Below, one piece after another: positions 16,012 to 24,440 of a stretch of 52,113 bases of DNA (positions within the stretch are counted from its first letter, which is position 1; the number at the start of each line of letters is the position of its first letter). The stretch covers positions 1 through 52,113 of the forward strand of contig CALHPK010000018.1 of the NCBI GenBank assembly GCA_938036315.1, given 5' to 3'. A model generated the notes under the pieces. It was not told where the DNA came from and did no database searches. It saw only the letters and a list, made by a program, of their open reading frames with translations. The stretch is from an uncultured bacterium. GTDB taxonomy: Bacteria; Calescibacteriota; Calescibacteriia; Calescibacteriales; Calescibacteriaceae. Both the position numbers and the translations under genes were made by a program.

Positions 16012-18547
16012 AAAGATGGGAATAGAAGATTTTCTTATTGTAAGAGGGCGTCTGTTTATTTTATTTTTTGTGACTGCAGGTTTTGCATTTTTGGGCTGTT
16101 CGAAGGGCGTGAGTGATAGATTTTCTCCAGAGAAAACCCCTTCAAAATTATTCCCTGATAATGTTCTACCCTGCACAGATGAGCAATGGAAAATCACTGG
16201 TGGGAGCTTTGTTCTAATTCGCAATATAGAATATTCAGATGGACTTGTTGGGGACCTTTATCTCCCTTCAGATTTATGGGACTTTCCGGTTGCGATTCAC
16301 GTTCATGGTGGAGGATGGGCAGCCGGCTCGCGCAGGTTGCCTATGGCAAGATACTGGGGAGAGCTTTTGGCATGTAATGGCGTTGCTGTTTTTGATATTG
16401 AATATACCCTTATACCAAAAGCAGATATATACAAGCAAGTCAAAGAGATAAAGTGTGCAATACTGTGGGTAAAGACCCAAGGCAAAGAAAAATACGGTTT
16501 CGGAGATAAAGTCTTTATCTTTGGCGGAAGTGCAGGAGGGCATTTAACCGCTCTTGCTTCATTCTCCGGTGAGGAAATTTTTCCATCTGAATCCGAATGT
16601 AAACATGTCAAAAAAGTGTCATCACCAGATGTGAATGCGGTAATTCCTTTCTACGGTGTGTATGACTTCACTTTAGGATATACAAAATTCTTAAAAAGAC
16701 TTCTGCATCTGAATACATTGCCAGAATCCGAAATAGAAAGAATACTCAGAGAAATTTCACCGATAAACTACACTCAAAAGGTAACTTTCCCGGTTCTTCT
16801 GATTCATGGCAGTGCAGATTTTGTCCCTCTTGCTCAATCTTATCTTCTATATGATAATCTAAAAAGCAAGGGTAAAGAAGCTGAAATTCTCGTAATTGAA
16901 AATGGAGTCCATGCTTTTGATGTATTCCCTGATACAGAGTTCACACAAAAGGCTAAAGTGAAGATAATGGAATTTTTAAAGAAACATAATTTCATAAGTG
17001 TAGAGGGTAAAAAAGAAGTTTCTCCCCTGAATTATCAGGAGCATATAAAGAGGGGTTATAAATTTCTGGAGAACGGAAATTTCAAGCAGGCATTTGCAGA
17101 ATTCAGCAGTGCTGGTAAAAAAGATTGTGAAACAGAGTATGGAAAACTTTTGGCTCTGTCATATGACGCTCTGAATGATACTTTGTCCTCATACCAATCA
17201 GGACTCCTTTCGTACGGAATTTTGAATGAGAGTGTAAATTTGAATATGCCATCTTTCTCATCTTCTCGAATAGGTTTGAAAGCCGATCAGATAAAAGGAA
17301 AAACTGATCTTAATTTTTACTATGAAAATTATATACTTCCACTCAAAAATAAATTTGATACTATTGGAGAACTCTCCCAGTTTGTTATTCAAAATTCTTG
17401 CACTTTTTACATTTCTTCGGGTATACCTATTTACGACAATAATTTTACAGCGGAAATAAGGATTGGGAAGAGGTTTGGTAGAGAGTTCCCACTTTTGGCT
17501 GTTGCTATATCTCAAGCCTTTAAGTTCGTTTTCAATTTAGTTTTTTCACACGACTTGTACTTTGATGTTGGTGCAGAAAAGACCTTAAATTATCTTATAC
17601 CATATGCCTTCGAAGCTGAACAGAAAGATTTCCCAGGGCTTTTGCGCCTTGCTGGAATCCTAATAGAGGAAAATGGAAAATTTTTGAAATTCTACGAAAG
17701 TAGGGCGGATCTTTTTGGCGAAGCAAAGAAGAATCTTTCAAATTCACTGGATTATTTCGCAAAGTTCATTGAAGAAAGCTTTTTAGTGGAGGATGATTGT
17801 GACGTTCTCTGCTGGCGTGACGGGAATTTCTTTGGAGTGATAAAAGTCGTGGGAGAATCTAAGATGATCCAGAATATGAGGCTAACAGAAGGATTAATAT
17901 CTTTTATTTATAATAAGGATTATATAAAGATAGTTGCAGGAACTTTGAGACAGATAAAACTCAGCTTAGACAATGATACTCCAATAAATTTTGGACTTCT
18001 CAATAATCTTGTCCCAGATGTGGCTAAAGGAATTTTTGGGAATATCTTCCCTGATTTTGTCTCAATGAATATAGGAAGATTTTTTGGGTCTAGAAGACCC
18101 CTGCGGGATTTCATTCCAGAAGTTGTGTATACCGATATTCTTCCAAAGAAGGTTAAGAAGCTGGGAGCTGGAAATATTTCTGTGTTACCGTTGTTTTTGA
18201 TTGAGTATGAATTAGGGAAGAGTGCGCAAAGCGAAAACTTTGAGCCAGAGATTTCAAGATGCTTTGTCTGCCCACCCGGAAAGAGATTCCTAAATTACGT
18301 AGGTAGCATCTCAATTGATGGGAAAATTATATCAGAACTCGAAGATGATGAGATAGCCCTTCAGGGTGTTTATGTCTTTTCCAACTTTGGCATTCCATAT
18401 ATTTACTATAAAGATCCTTCGTTTGATGGGAATCTCTACATTTCTTCAGGTGGGGAATTCCGATTAGCAGATCAGTTCCTGATCAATTTTGCGGTCGCCA
18501 GATTCCTGGTTAATTTGGAAAAAGTTTTGAGCATTCTAAGGAGGTGA
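16004..18547 (+). CDS. alpha/beta-hydrolase lipoprotein with long unknown C-terminus
   Basis: 847 residues. N-terminal signal with a lipobox-like 'FAFLGCSKG' (Cys32). The esterase/lipase domain (about 60-335) has the oxyanion motif 'HVHGGGW' (101-104), nucleophile Ser176 in 'FGGSAGGHL', Asp272 in 'HGSADFVPL' and His303 in 'NGVHAFD': a complete triad of the hormone-sensitive lipase/BD-FAE-like group. Residues 345-390 resemble a TPR ('GYKFLENGNFKQAFAEFSSA'). The remaining 450 residues match nothing I know; they contain alternating helical and beta segments and a 'CFVCPPG' pair. It probably acts on ester substrates at a membrane surface. It overlaps the kinase gene by 8 bp and, at its 3' end, the convergent BtuF-like gene by 12 bp. 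Confidence 0.85.
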   Translation: MSKKMGIEDFLIVRGRLFILFFVTAGFAFLGCSKGVSDRFSPEKTPSKLFPDNVLPCTDEQWKITGGSFVLIRNIEYSDGLVGDLYLPSDLWDFPVAIHVHGGGWAAGSRRLPMARYWGELLACNGVAVFDIEYTLIPKADIYKQVKEIKCAILWVKTQGKEKYGFGDKVFIFGGSAGGHLTALASFSGEEIFPSESECKHVKKVSSPDVNAVIPFYGVYDFTLGYTKFLKRLLHLNTLPESEIERILREISPINYTQKVTFPVLLIHGSADFVPLAQSYLLYDNLKSKGKEAEILVIENGVHAFDVFPDTEFTQKAKVKIMEFLKKHNFISVEGKKEVSPLNYQEHIKRGYKFLENGNFKQAFAEFSSAGKKDCETEYGKLLALSYDALNDTLSSYQSGLLSYGILNESVNLNMPSFSSSRIGLKADQIKGKTDLNFYYENYILPLKNKFDTIGELSQFVIQNSCTFYISSGIPIYDNNFTAEIRIGKRFGREFPLLAVAISQAFKFVFNLVFSHDLYFDVGAEKTLNYLIPYAFEAEQKDFPGLLRLAGILIEENGKFLKFYESRADLFGEAKKNLSNSLDYFAKFIEESFLVEDDCDVLCWRDGNFFGVIKVVGESKMIQNMRLTEGLISFIYNKDYIKIVAGTLRQIKLSLDNDTPINFGLLNNLVPDVAKGIFGNIFPDFVSMNIGRFFGSRRPLRDFIPEVVYTDILPKKVKKLGAGNISVLPLFLIEYELGKSAQSENFEPEISRCFVCPPGKRFLNYVGSISIDGKIISELEDDEIALQGVYVFSNFGIPYIYYKDPSFDGNLYISSGGEFRLADQFLINFAVARFLVNLEKVLSILRR

Positions 18548-19420
18548 GGATCTTACAATTTTGTTCTTGATACTAATTAAAAATGGAATGACATCATATA
18601 TGAACGATGGACCATGGTGAGCAAAAAAGTCGTAGTATTCAGGAGTTATAAAGATATTGTTGTTTCGTACAGCGTTTGTATTCTGGAATCTTGAAATCAA
18701 ATTTTTAATTACTTCTTCGCTTTTCTCACGTAAGAACATTTTTCTCTCGTATATAATTATATCTGGATTGAGATCACAAGTTAATTTGTCTTCGGGTTTC
18801 AACCATTCGCAGTTTTTGTTCCCGTATATGTTTTCGAGTCCCAGTATATGTAGTGTATCGGTGATGTAGCTATAAGCTCCAAAAGTTGTTGGGCCCCCAA
18901 GATCTATTTCAATGTATACTTTGAGTTTCCTATCTTTGATAGTTTCTTTGTTCTCAACTCTTTCTCCTGTGGTTTCTTCTGTAGTAGTTAGGTATTCTGC
19001 AAGTTTCTGGAGGAGTTTTTTCTCAAGTTGTCTTGCGTTCTCATAGTATCCGGCTACTATTCCGACTTCTACTGATGTGCTTACTATTTCTGAAAGTGTT
19101 GTTGGGAGTTTTATAGCATAGACATTGTACAGTTGTGAGAGTTCTTTTGCAAGTTTGCGCTGGTATCCAGTTGTTGTGAAGATTATATCTGGATTAATCT
19201 CTTTAAGTTTTTCTTTTCTATATTTTGAATATGAGCCAATTATTTCCTTCGTTCTTGCTTCGGGTGGTCTTAAGCAGAAGGACGATACACCAACCACCTT
19301 CTCACCAAGCCCCATATCGAAAAGAGCCTCTGTAGCAGATGGACTAAGGCTTACGATCTTGTTGCACTTTTCTGGTAGTAGTAGTTCACTTCCTAACGTC
19401 TCACAAAAAACCTTTCTCAT
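18536..19420 (-). CDS. BtuF-like periplasmic-binding-fold protein without signal peptide
   Basis: Class III solute-binding fold (COG0614-type, cobalamin/siderophore). Seen: 'NKIVSLSPSATEALFDMGLG', 'VVGVSSFCLRPPEA', 'EKLKEINPDIIFTT', 'LGGPTTFGAYSYITDTLHILGL' and 'LNPDIIIYERK', giving the two lobes joined by the long helix. It begins MRKVFCETLGSELLLPEKC, with no hydrophobic signal, so it should be cytoplasmic. Such cytosolic relatives occur next to B12 genes in other genomes and are thought to bind cobalamin, an inference here strengthened only by a cobalamin adenosyltransferase 15 kb away. 294 residues; AGGAAGG precedes the ATG. No ABC permease or ATPase is adjacent. Confidence 0.85.
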   Translation of the reverse strand: MRKVFCETLGSELLLPEKCNKIVSLSPSATEALFDMGLGEKVVGVSSFCLRPPEARTKEIIGSYSKYRKEKLKEINPDIIFTTTGYQRKLAKELSQLYNVYAIKLPTTLSEIVSTSVEVGIVAGYYENARQLEKKLLQKLAEYLTTTEETTGERVENKETIKDRKLKVYIEIDLGGPTTFGAYSYITDTLHILGLENIYGNKNCEWLKPEDKLTCDLNPDIIIYERKMFLREKSEEVIKNLISRFQNTNAVRNNNIFITPEYYDFFAHHGPSFIYDVIPFLISIKNKIVRSSPP

Positions 19421-19460
19421 TTTCCTTCCTCTTAATTCCTGATTTACAATTTAAGTAATA

Positions 19461-19466
19461 TATAAT
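19461..19466 (+). promoter_or_regulatory. -10 box immediately upstream of the small metal-binding-motif gene
   Basis: A perfect TATAAT ends 9 nt before the ATG at 19476, with no Shine-Dalgarno between. The -35 is not clear. A leaderless or nearly leaderless transcript is suggested. Confidence 0.35.
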
Positions 19467-19475
19467 AGAATCATA

Positions 19476-19796
19476 ATGAACGGGACTATAAGGGTAATTT
19501 CGAAAATAGTTATATCCATTCTTACCGCGACTGTGTATATAATTTCTCTTTTTTTCATCTTCTCATTTTCACTCCTGTGTAGGTACATAGGCGAGGGAGA
19601 AAAATCTGTGGAGAACTGCCAAAACGTTTATTACAAAGATTTTGACAGAGATAAATATTCAGATGGTGTGACATCTTGTTCGCCGGAACCTGGTTTCTTC
19701 CCTGCTTCAGAGCTCATAAGCACATTCGGAGATTGCGATGACTCTGATCCTATGGTTCACCCTGGTTCAGCAACTGAAGATATTGTGTGTAAGTAG
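19476..19796 (+). CDS. small membrane-anchored protein with single MopE-type metal-binding motif
   Basis: 106 residues. One N-terminal transmembrane or uncleaved signal helix (about 8-38), then a short extracytoplasmic part containing 'YYKDFDRDKYSDGVTSC' and 'FGDCDDSDPMVHPGSATED', the calcium-type 'putative metal-binding motif' found in repeats in MopE and myxobacterial/deltaproteobacterial surface proteins. The usual continuation (C-DG-x-DN-x-CDG-x-DE) is missing: the protein ends three residues after the motif with VCK. It is either a minimal stand-alone version or the truncated remnant of a larger protein, but no continuation in another frame is evident before the convergent gene that ends at 19804. 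Confidence 0.75.
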   Translation: MNGTIRVISKIVISILTATVYIISLFFIFSFSLLCRYIGEGEKSVENCQNVYYKDFDRDKYSDGVTSCSPEPGFFPASELISTFGDCDDSDPMVHPGSATEDIVCK

Positions 19797-19803
19797 CAAA
19801 AAT

Positions 19804-20283
19804 TCATCTTGTCAAGAGTATCTCTTTTGCAAAAAAGAATAAGAACTTGACCATCTTTATAAATTTTAGCTCCAATGCTATTTTTACTGATGATTTTTGA
19901 GAAGGAGCTATTCTAACATCTGGAATGATTTGAAGTATGCCAATTGCTGATATGATTTCAGGTTCCGTCAGTATTTCATAATTTAACTCGATATCGATCT
20001 TATAATTTTTTATGCCTACTGATCTTAGAACTTTGATGAAAGTTTCAACAGTTTTTAGAATCTTCGGTAGATCAAATTTTTTCTTGTTTTTACCGTCAGA
20101 TTTTAGTCTTCTCAATCTTTTTTCGTTTTTTATAAATCTGATTAATCCTGAGGATGCTATTTCTGAGATAAGATCCTGCAAATTCTCGGTTTCGAAAAGA
20201 TGAATTTGGATTCCGAGGATTTTCAAATTTAGTTTGGCTGGGAGTTTCCCGTTATTTTCCCAAAGCTCAAATATTATTTTCAT
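19804..20283 (-). CDS. unknown protein, DUF2953-like layout
   Basis: 159 residues, not firmly recognised. It has no predicted signal; the N-terminus reads as amphipathic beta strands ('KIIFELWENN', 'LNLKILGIQIHLF'), followed by a basic segment (KNEKRLRRLKSDGKNKKKF), a helix, and a C-terminal half 'IDIELNYEILTEPEIISAIG' and 'IAPSQKSSVKIALELKFIK' that recalls the end of DUF2953 membrane-associated proteins. It lies 55 bp downstream of sppA in the same direction and is likely co-transcribed with it. The DUF assignment is tentative. Confidence 0.6.
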   Translation of the reverse strand: MKIIFELWENNGKLPAKLNLKILGIQIHLFETENLQDLISEIASSGLIRFIKNEKRLRRLKSDGKNKKKFDLPKILKTVETFIKVLRSVGIKNYKIDIELNYEILTEPEIISAIGILQIIPDVRIAPSQKSSVKIALELKFIKMVKFLFFFAKEILLTR

Positions 20284-20338
20284 ACTCTTTTAGGATGTAG
20301 TTGAAAATGTGTATATGGGGGTTTTTTGCTTCCGCGCT

Positions 20339-21196
20339 CTACATAAACATTGGTTGGAATATTTTATTTATTAAGGTGTTTATTGATGAATCTATATTTA
20401 GAAGTTCCATAAGAGGTTTTTTCTTCCTTCCCCATATTATTTTGGGTTTTATCTTTATTCCTGCCAGTTCTATTGCCATTGACACTGCATCTGAGAATGT
20501 TCCTGTTCCGTCAATAAGTCCAAGTTCTACAGCTTCTTCGCCGGAGAAGACCCTTCCATCTGCTATTTCATCAATGCTTACTTTGAGATTCGGCCTTTTC
20601 ATTTTTACATCTCTTTTGAACTGTTCAAATAATTTTTGGACAATTGTGTTGATGTATCTTATATCCTCTTCGGTTGGATTTCTCAGTGGAGTTCCAGAAT
20701 CTTTGAACTTTCCAGATTTTACAATAAACGGTTTTATATGGAATTTTTCAATAAGTTCTTCAGCTGAAAAAAAGATAGATATTACACCTATTGATCCGAC
20801 AATTGATCCTGGGAGTGCCAGTATTTTGTCGCATGCAAGAGATATGTAATATGCACCTGACGCTCCTATGTTTTCTATGGAACATATAAATTTTTTTCCT
20901 GTTTTCTCCTTGAATTTCTCTATCTCTTTGAAAATTTCCTGAGAAGCTCCTATAGCTCCGCCAGGGGAGTTTAATCTCAAAATTACTGATTTTATGTTTG
21001 GTATATCTTCTATGCTTTTTAGTTCCTTTATCACTTTCTCGGAAGAGAAAATCGCCTCATCTATTTTCATTATGTAGATTGCTTCTTTATACTCTGTTTC
21101 CCTGATTATGCTACTGAATCCCTTTATCGCAAGCGCTATTATTACAAGTAACAAAATTAATTTAGCTGTTTTGATTATCTTCTTTATAAGACTCAT
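20339..21196 (-). CDS. sppA: signal peptide peptidase SppA (short form)
   Basis: Membrane serine protease of family S49 that degrades cleaved signal peptides. N-terminal transmembrane helix (LILLLVIIALAIKGF), 'ILRLNSPGGAIGASQEI', the nucleophile serine in 'ENIGASGAYYISLACDKI', 'GSIVGSIGVI', and the general-base lysine region 'VKSGKFKDSGTPLR'. 285 residues corresponds to the single-domain SppA of Bacillus and archaeal type rather than the double-length enterobacterial form. GGGAGA precedes the ATG. The upstream region is the 526-bp T-rich intergenic region. Confidence 0.93.
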   Translation of the reverse strand: MSLIKKIIKTAKLILLLVIIALAIKGFSSIIRETEYKEAIYIMKIDEAIFSSEKVIKELKSIEDIPNIKSVILRLNSPGGAIGASQEIFKEIEKFKEKTGKKFICSIENIGASGAYYISLACDKILALPGSIVGSIGVISIFFSAEELIEKFHIKPFIVKSGKFKDSGTPLRNPTEEDIRYINTIVQKLFEQFKRDVKMKRPNLKVSIDEIADGRVFSGEEAVELGLIDGTGTFSDAVSMAIELAGIKIKPKIIWGRKKKPLMELLNIDSSINTLINKIFQPMFM

Positions 21197-21215
21197 TTTT
21201 ATTCTCCCCTATCTT

Positions 21216-21243
21216 TTTTCATATTTTTATTTTCATATTTCTA
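21216..21243. repeat. 14-bp tandem duplication
   Basis: TTTTCATATTTTTA (21216-21229) followed directly by TTTTCATATTTCTA (21230-21243), 13 of 14 identical, upstream of sppA. Confidence 0.7.
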
Positions 21244-21556
21244 TATGCAATTGATCTAAACTTTCAAGATCTCTTAACTCATATTTTATTCCTTTTTTAT
21301 TTTATTTTTATTTTTGCCGTTGTTTCCACTGATAGAAGGAATTTTTCGTATTTTCGTATTGCTCTTTTTCTCTCTATAACTGCAATGATTTATCCTTATT
21401 TCTTCTTTTTCTTCATTTTTTCATTTTTCTATTCAAGGTGGTAAAATAAGCCAGTGATGTTACTTACTTTATACCATATCTCCGTAGTATTTGCAGTTTT
21501 TTCAGCAAATTCTGCTTTATCTTGCCTTTAAATTCTACTTTATCACTTTTACAATG

Positions 21557-21588
21557 TTTTGTAAATATGTTATTTTGTAAATATATTT
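21557..21588. repeat. 16-bp tandem duplication, imperfect
   Basis: TTTTGTAAATATGTTA (21557-21572) followed directly by TTTTGTAAATATATTT (21573-21588); the first 12 bases of each unit are identical. Confidence 0.65.
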
Positions 21589-21711
21589 TACTTACTATGG
21601 AAAAGATTTTTGTCAGATATATATTTGCAAGAAAGTTTAGTGGTTCTTGTATTTTTGATCGTTATTTTATTACTTTTGTTGCTATTGTGCAATATCATTT
21701 ATTTGTTTGGC

Positions 21712-21717
21712 TATAAC
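21712..21717 (+). promoter_or_regulatory. -10-like box adjacent to the propeller/barrel gene start
   Basis: TATAAC ends 5 nt before the ATG at 21723 and no Shine-Dalgarno is present. If used, transcription would begin at or just after the A of the start codon, giving a leaderless mRNA. The -35 element is not convincing. Confidence 0.3.
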
Positions 21718-21722
21718 TTGAT

Positions 21723-24440
21723 ATGTTAGAAATCAGTTTATTCATCCTTGCTCTGAATTATAAGTACTTGAGTTATAATCCATTTTCAAGATGGTATAGT
21801 TTTCAAATAGAAAATGTTGATGTATACTGGGAAGAGAGCGTAAGAGATTATATCCCCAAAATAGCAACTTATATCCAAAAAGCAGTGGAGTACGTGGAAG
21901 ATTATTCTGGTAGAAAGGTCCCTAATTTCACCCTTGTTATTTTTTTTGAAGAAGATGGCACTAAAATCAGCTTTATATACAATCCAGATAAGATATTTTT
22001 GCTTAATCTTGGTGGCTTAAGAGTAGACAATGAGCTTTATCTAAAGAAGATCAAAGATATTATTACCACAATCGTTGCTTGCTCTCTTTTTGACGACTTT
22101 CCAAGCTCTTTAGGTATATTCCCACCAGATTTTTTTGTACATACAGAGGTTATGATAAGCTTCTGTGAATATTTCAGTTTAGACGATGATAATTTTTATT
22201 TTCAGGGATCAATTAACTCGCAGGTTATAAAATTTCTCGAAAAAAAATATGGTAAAAGATTTGTGTTTGATCTTTTTTTAAATAATAAAGTTTCTCTGAG
22301 AGATTTATCTGAATATAAGAAGGAGTATCTATCCTGGAAGATCAGTACTTTTCATGAAGTTACAGAATCGGATAACCAAAATTTGATATTTAGTAACTCA
22401 AGGGGGATAGCTTTTGCTGGTGGGGATCTATTCACAATTTCGGGTGGATATATAGTAAATGTTTCGAATGACAAGAAGATATTCAAGGTAAGGGGAAGTA
22501 ATTGGCTCAGCGGTGGTGGGGAGTTTGTAGTTTTCGACTCGGAGAATGAGCAAGGCTTTTTCAACATATACATTATTACAAATAAGCTAAATATCAAAAA
22601 AATAGATATCCCGGCACGGGCTTGGTATCCAGCAGTATACCCAGAGGGAGATAACGTCAAAATTATATTTATTAAGAAATTAAATGCGTATGACGAGCTA
22701 TGCGAAACAGATCTATCTAGAGCTGATCTTATTGGGAGTAGAGATAAAGTTGAAATTGCATCATTCAACTGCTTTTTGAGATCCGGTGAACTTGAAGAGT
22801 TTTTGACCCCGAGCATTTCTCCAGATGGGAAGAAAATAGCTTTTTCTGTTAAAAGGAAAAACGATTTTATAGATTTAGCTATTTACGATCTTGAATTTAA
22901 AGAACTCTTTTATGTTACTCAAGATAGCTACACCGACATATTCCCTTCATGGTACGATAGCGATACTCTTCTTTTCTCATCAGATAGGCACGGAATTTTT
23001 TCGCTTTTCGCATATAAAATTGGAGCAGGAGAAATTCATTCTATGGCCAAAAGTTCCGAAGGAATTCTTGAAACTTTCTCATATAACGGGAAAATATACG
23101 CAGTATTAGTCTCAGGAGATAAAACCTCCATAGCCGAATTAAGTTACAATGAAAAAAAGATGGAGACATCGGTTAAAGAACCTTTATTCATAGAGATGCT
23201 AATCGTTGAATCAAATGATGTGAAATTTTCGATTGATAAATTTGGCGTTTTGCCTTTTTATTTTTTCGTTTCCGATGCTGGTTTTATAAATTCAGCTTTG
23301 AATGTCTACCTATCAGATAAACTGTTCAGAAACCCAATCTTCTTTGGATTCAAGTACAGATTCCCATTTAGTATTTACTCCAAGAAATTTGAAAACTTGA
23401 GAGAAAAATTGGGTTTGAAAACTAATAGCATTGAGGGGGTAGATGACGTTGGTGGTATGTTAGGTTTTTCAATTCTATCATTACTTAGAGTATCAAATCC
23501 GTATATATATGCCAGTCTCGAGTATATCCCGTTTTCTGAAATTTTTGTAAGAGAGCTAAAAGAGGATGGAATGAGTTCTCTTAACCTCTTTCATGAGAGG
23601 CAATTCAACTCAAGTTTGTTTGGGATTTATTTATTCACGAAGCTTTGGATAATTTTTGGTGGGAGGTTTTCAAGTGTGAACTCTGAGATAAACGATGTAA
23701 ATGTGAGCTCCACTTTTTGGAATATGATCCGCTCTCAGTATGAGAGCTTTGGTTTTGGGAATTTTATATCTCCAGAAATTGGAATTTTCTTAAGAACTGC
23801 GAGAAAGAGTTTTTTTCTTTCTTCGGGATTAGAGGTTAGAGCATTCACAGGTGTGAATGTTTCTCTTCAGAGGTACAGAAGAATTCCTACTTATCTTGAT
23901 TTCTCCGCCAGTTATTTTTCGCCTGAGTTGTATCGGTTGATTTTAGAATTTAACATCAATGGCTTTCTTAGGTTTTATCCATTGGGAAGGTTTAAGGGGA
24001 AATTGGGTTCACTAGATATACCATTTTATTACAGTCCTCCTTATAATTTGGATCCACTATTGCGATTTGAGCCTATTATTTTCAATTTAGAAAATTTGAA
24101 GTGGGATGTAGGTTTGATCAGAGGGGTAAGGAGGAGATATGGAGACATTGCATTGATTCCATCTCTGAGAGGGTATATAAACATTTTCAATTCTGTTTCA
24201 AACTATATCTTTGATATAGAAAGGATAAATTTTGTTCCATTTTTGAGCTATGCTGTTTTTAGTCCAGATTCTGCAGTTCCATCTAGACCATTGAATTTTT
24301 TAAGCTTCGGGACAGAATTGGATATTGAAACCACTATTTTCTTTACATCTCCTTTTACTTTCAAGTTTGGAGTTGCCAGGGGAGAGGTAACCGAGTTTTA
24401 CTTTTCTATTTTTATCTCTGTTGGTAATTACTGGAAATAG
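21723..24440 (+). CDS. TolB-like propeller protein with C-terminal outer-membrane barrel
   Basis: 905 residues. Layout recalls large 'PD40 repeat/translocation protein TolB-like' surface proteins: an N-terminal region (about 20-220) that corresponds to a gluzincin-like peptidase domain but without a recognisable HExxH, a central six-bladed beta-propeller (about 225-490) with the repeat signatures 'ISPDGKKIAFSVKRKNDFID' and 'FPSWYDSDTLLFSSDRHGIF', and a C-terminal part (about 500-905) of alternating hydrophobic/aromatic strands ending in 'GVARGEVTEFYFSIFISVGN', typical of an outer-membrane barrel. A classical signal peptide is not obvious (MLEISLFILALNYKYLS). The function is unknown; envelope assembly or surface proteolysis are guesses. 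Its 3' end overlaps the convergent FtsL-like gene by 29 bp. Confidence 0.75.
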   Translation: MLEISLFILALNYKYLSYNPFSRWYSFQIENVDVYWEESVRDYIPKIATYIQKAVEYVEDYSGRKVPNFTLVIFFEEDGTKISFIYNPDKIFLLNLGGLRVDNELYLKKIKDIITTIVACSLFDDFPSSLGIFPPDFFVHTEVMISFCEYFSLDDDNFYFQGSINSQVIKFLEKKYGKRFVFDLFLNNKVSLRDLSEYKKEYLSWKISTFHEVTESDNQNLIFSNSRGIAFAGGDLFTISGGYIVNVSNDKKIFKVRGSNWLSGGGEFVVFDSENEQGFFNIYIITNKLNIKKIDIPARAWYPAVYPEGDNVKIIFIKKLNAYDELCETDLSRADLIGSRDKVEIASFNCFLRSGELEEFLTPSISPDGKKIAFSVKRKNDFIDLAIYDLEFKELFYVTQDSYTDIFPSWYDSDTLLFSSDRHGIFSLFAYKIGAGEIHSMAKSSEGILETFSYNGKIYAVLVSGDKTSIAELSYNEKKMETSVKEPLFIEMLIVESNDVKFSIDKFGVLPFYFFVSDAGFINSALNVYLSDKLFRNPIFFGFKYRFPFSIYSKKFENLREKLGLKTNSIEGVDDVGGMLGFSILSLLRVSNPYIYASLEYIPFSEIFVRELKEDGMSSLNLFHERQFNSSLFGIYLFTKLWIIFGGRFSSVNSEINDVNVSSTFWNMIRSQYESFGFGNFISPEIGIFLRTARKSFFLSSGLEVRAFTGVNVSLQRYRRIPTYLDFSASYFSPELYRLILEFNINGFLRFYPLGRFKGKLGSLDIPFYYSPPYNLDPLLRFEPIIFNLENLKWDVGLIRGVRRRYGDIALIPSLRGYINIFNSVSNYIFDIERINFVPFLSYAVFSPDSAVPSRPLNFLSFGTELDIETTIFFTSPFTFKFGVARGEVTEFYFSIFISVGNYWK

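Larger units (their letters stand above)
21197..21722. other. long T-rich intergenic region
   Basis: A 526-bp gap between divergent sppA and the propeller/barrel gene. On the plus strand the first 240 bp are almost pure pyrimidine tracts (runs such as TTTTATTTTTATTTTTG), with two short tandem duplications (21216-21243 and 21557-21588) and an 8-bp one (TTTTCGTA twice, 21343-21358). A 64-codon open frame at 21522-21716 shows no family resemblance and no ribosome binding site, so I do not call it. Confidence 0.5.

Noticed and set aside
21522-21716. 64-codon open frame on the plus strand
   Set aside because: No ribosome binding site, no domain signature, low-complexity T-rich DNA; chance open frame.
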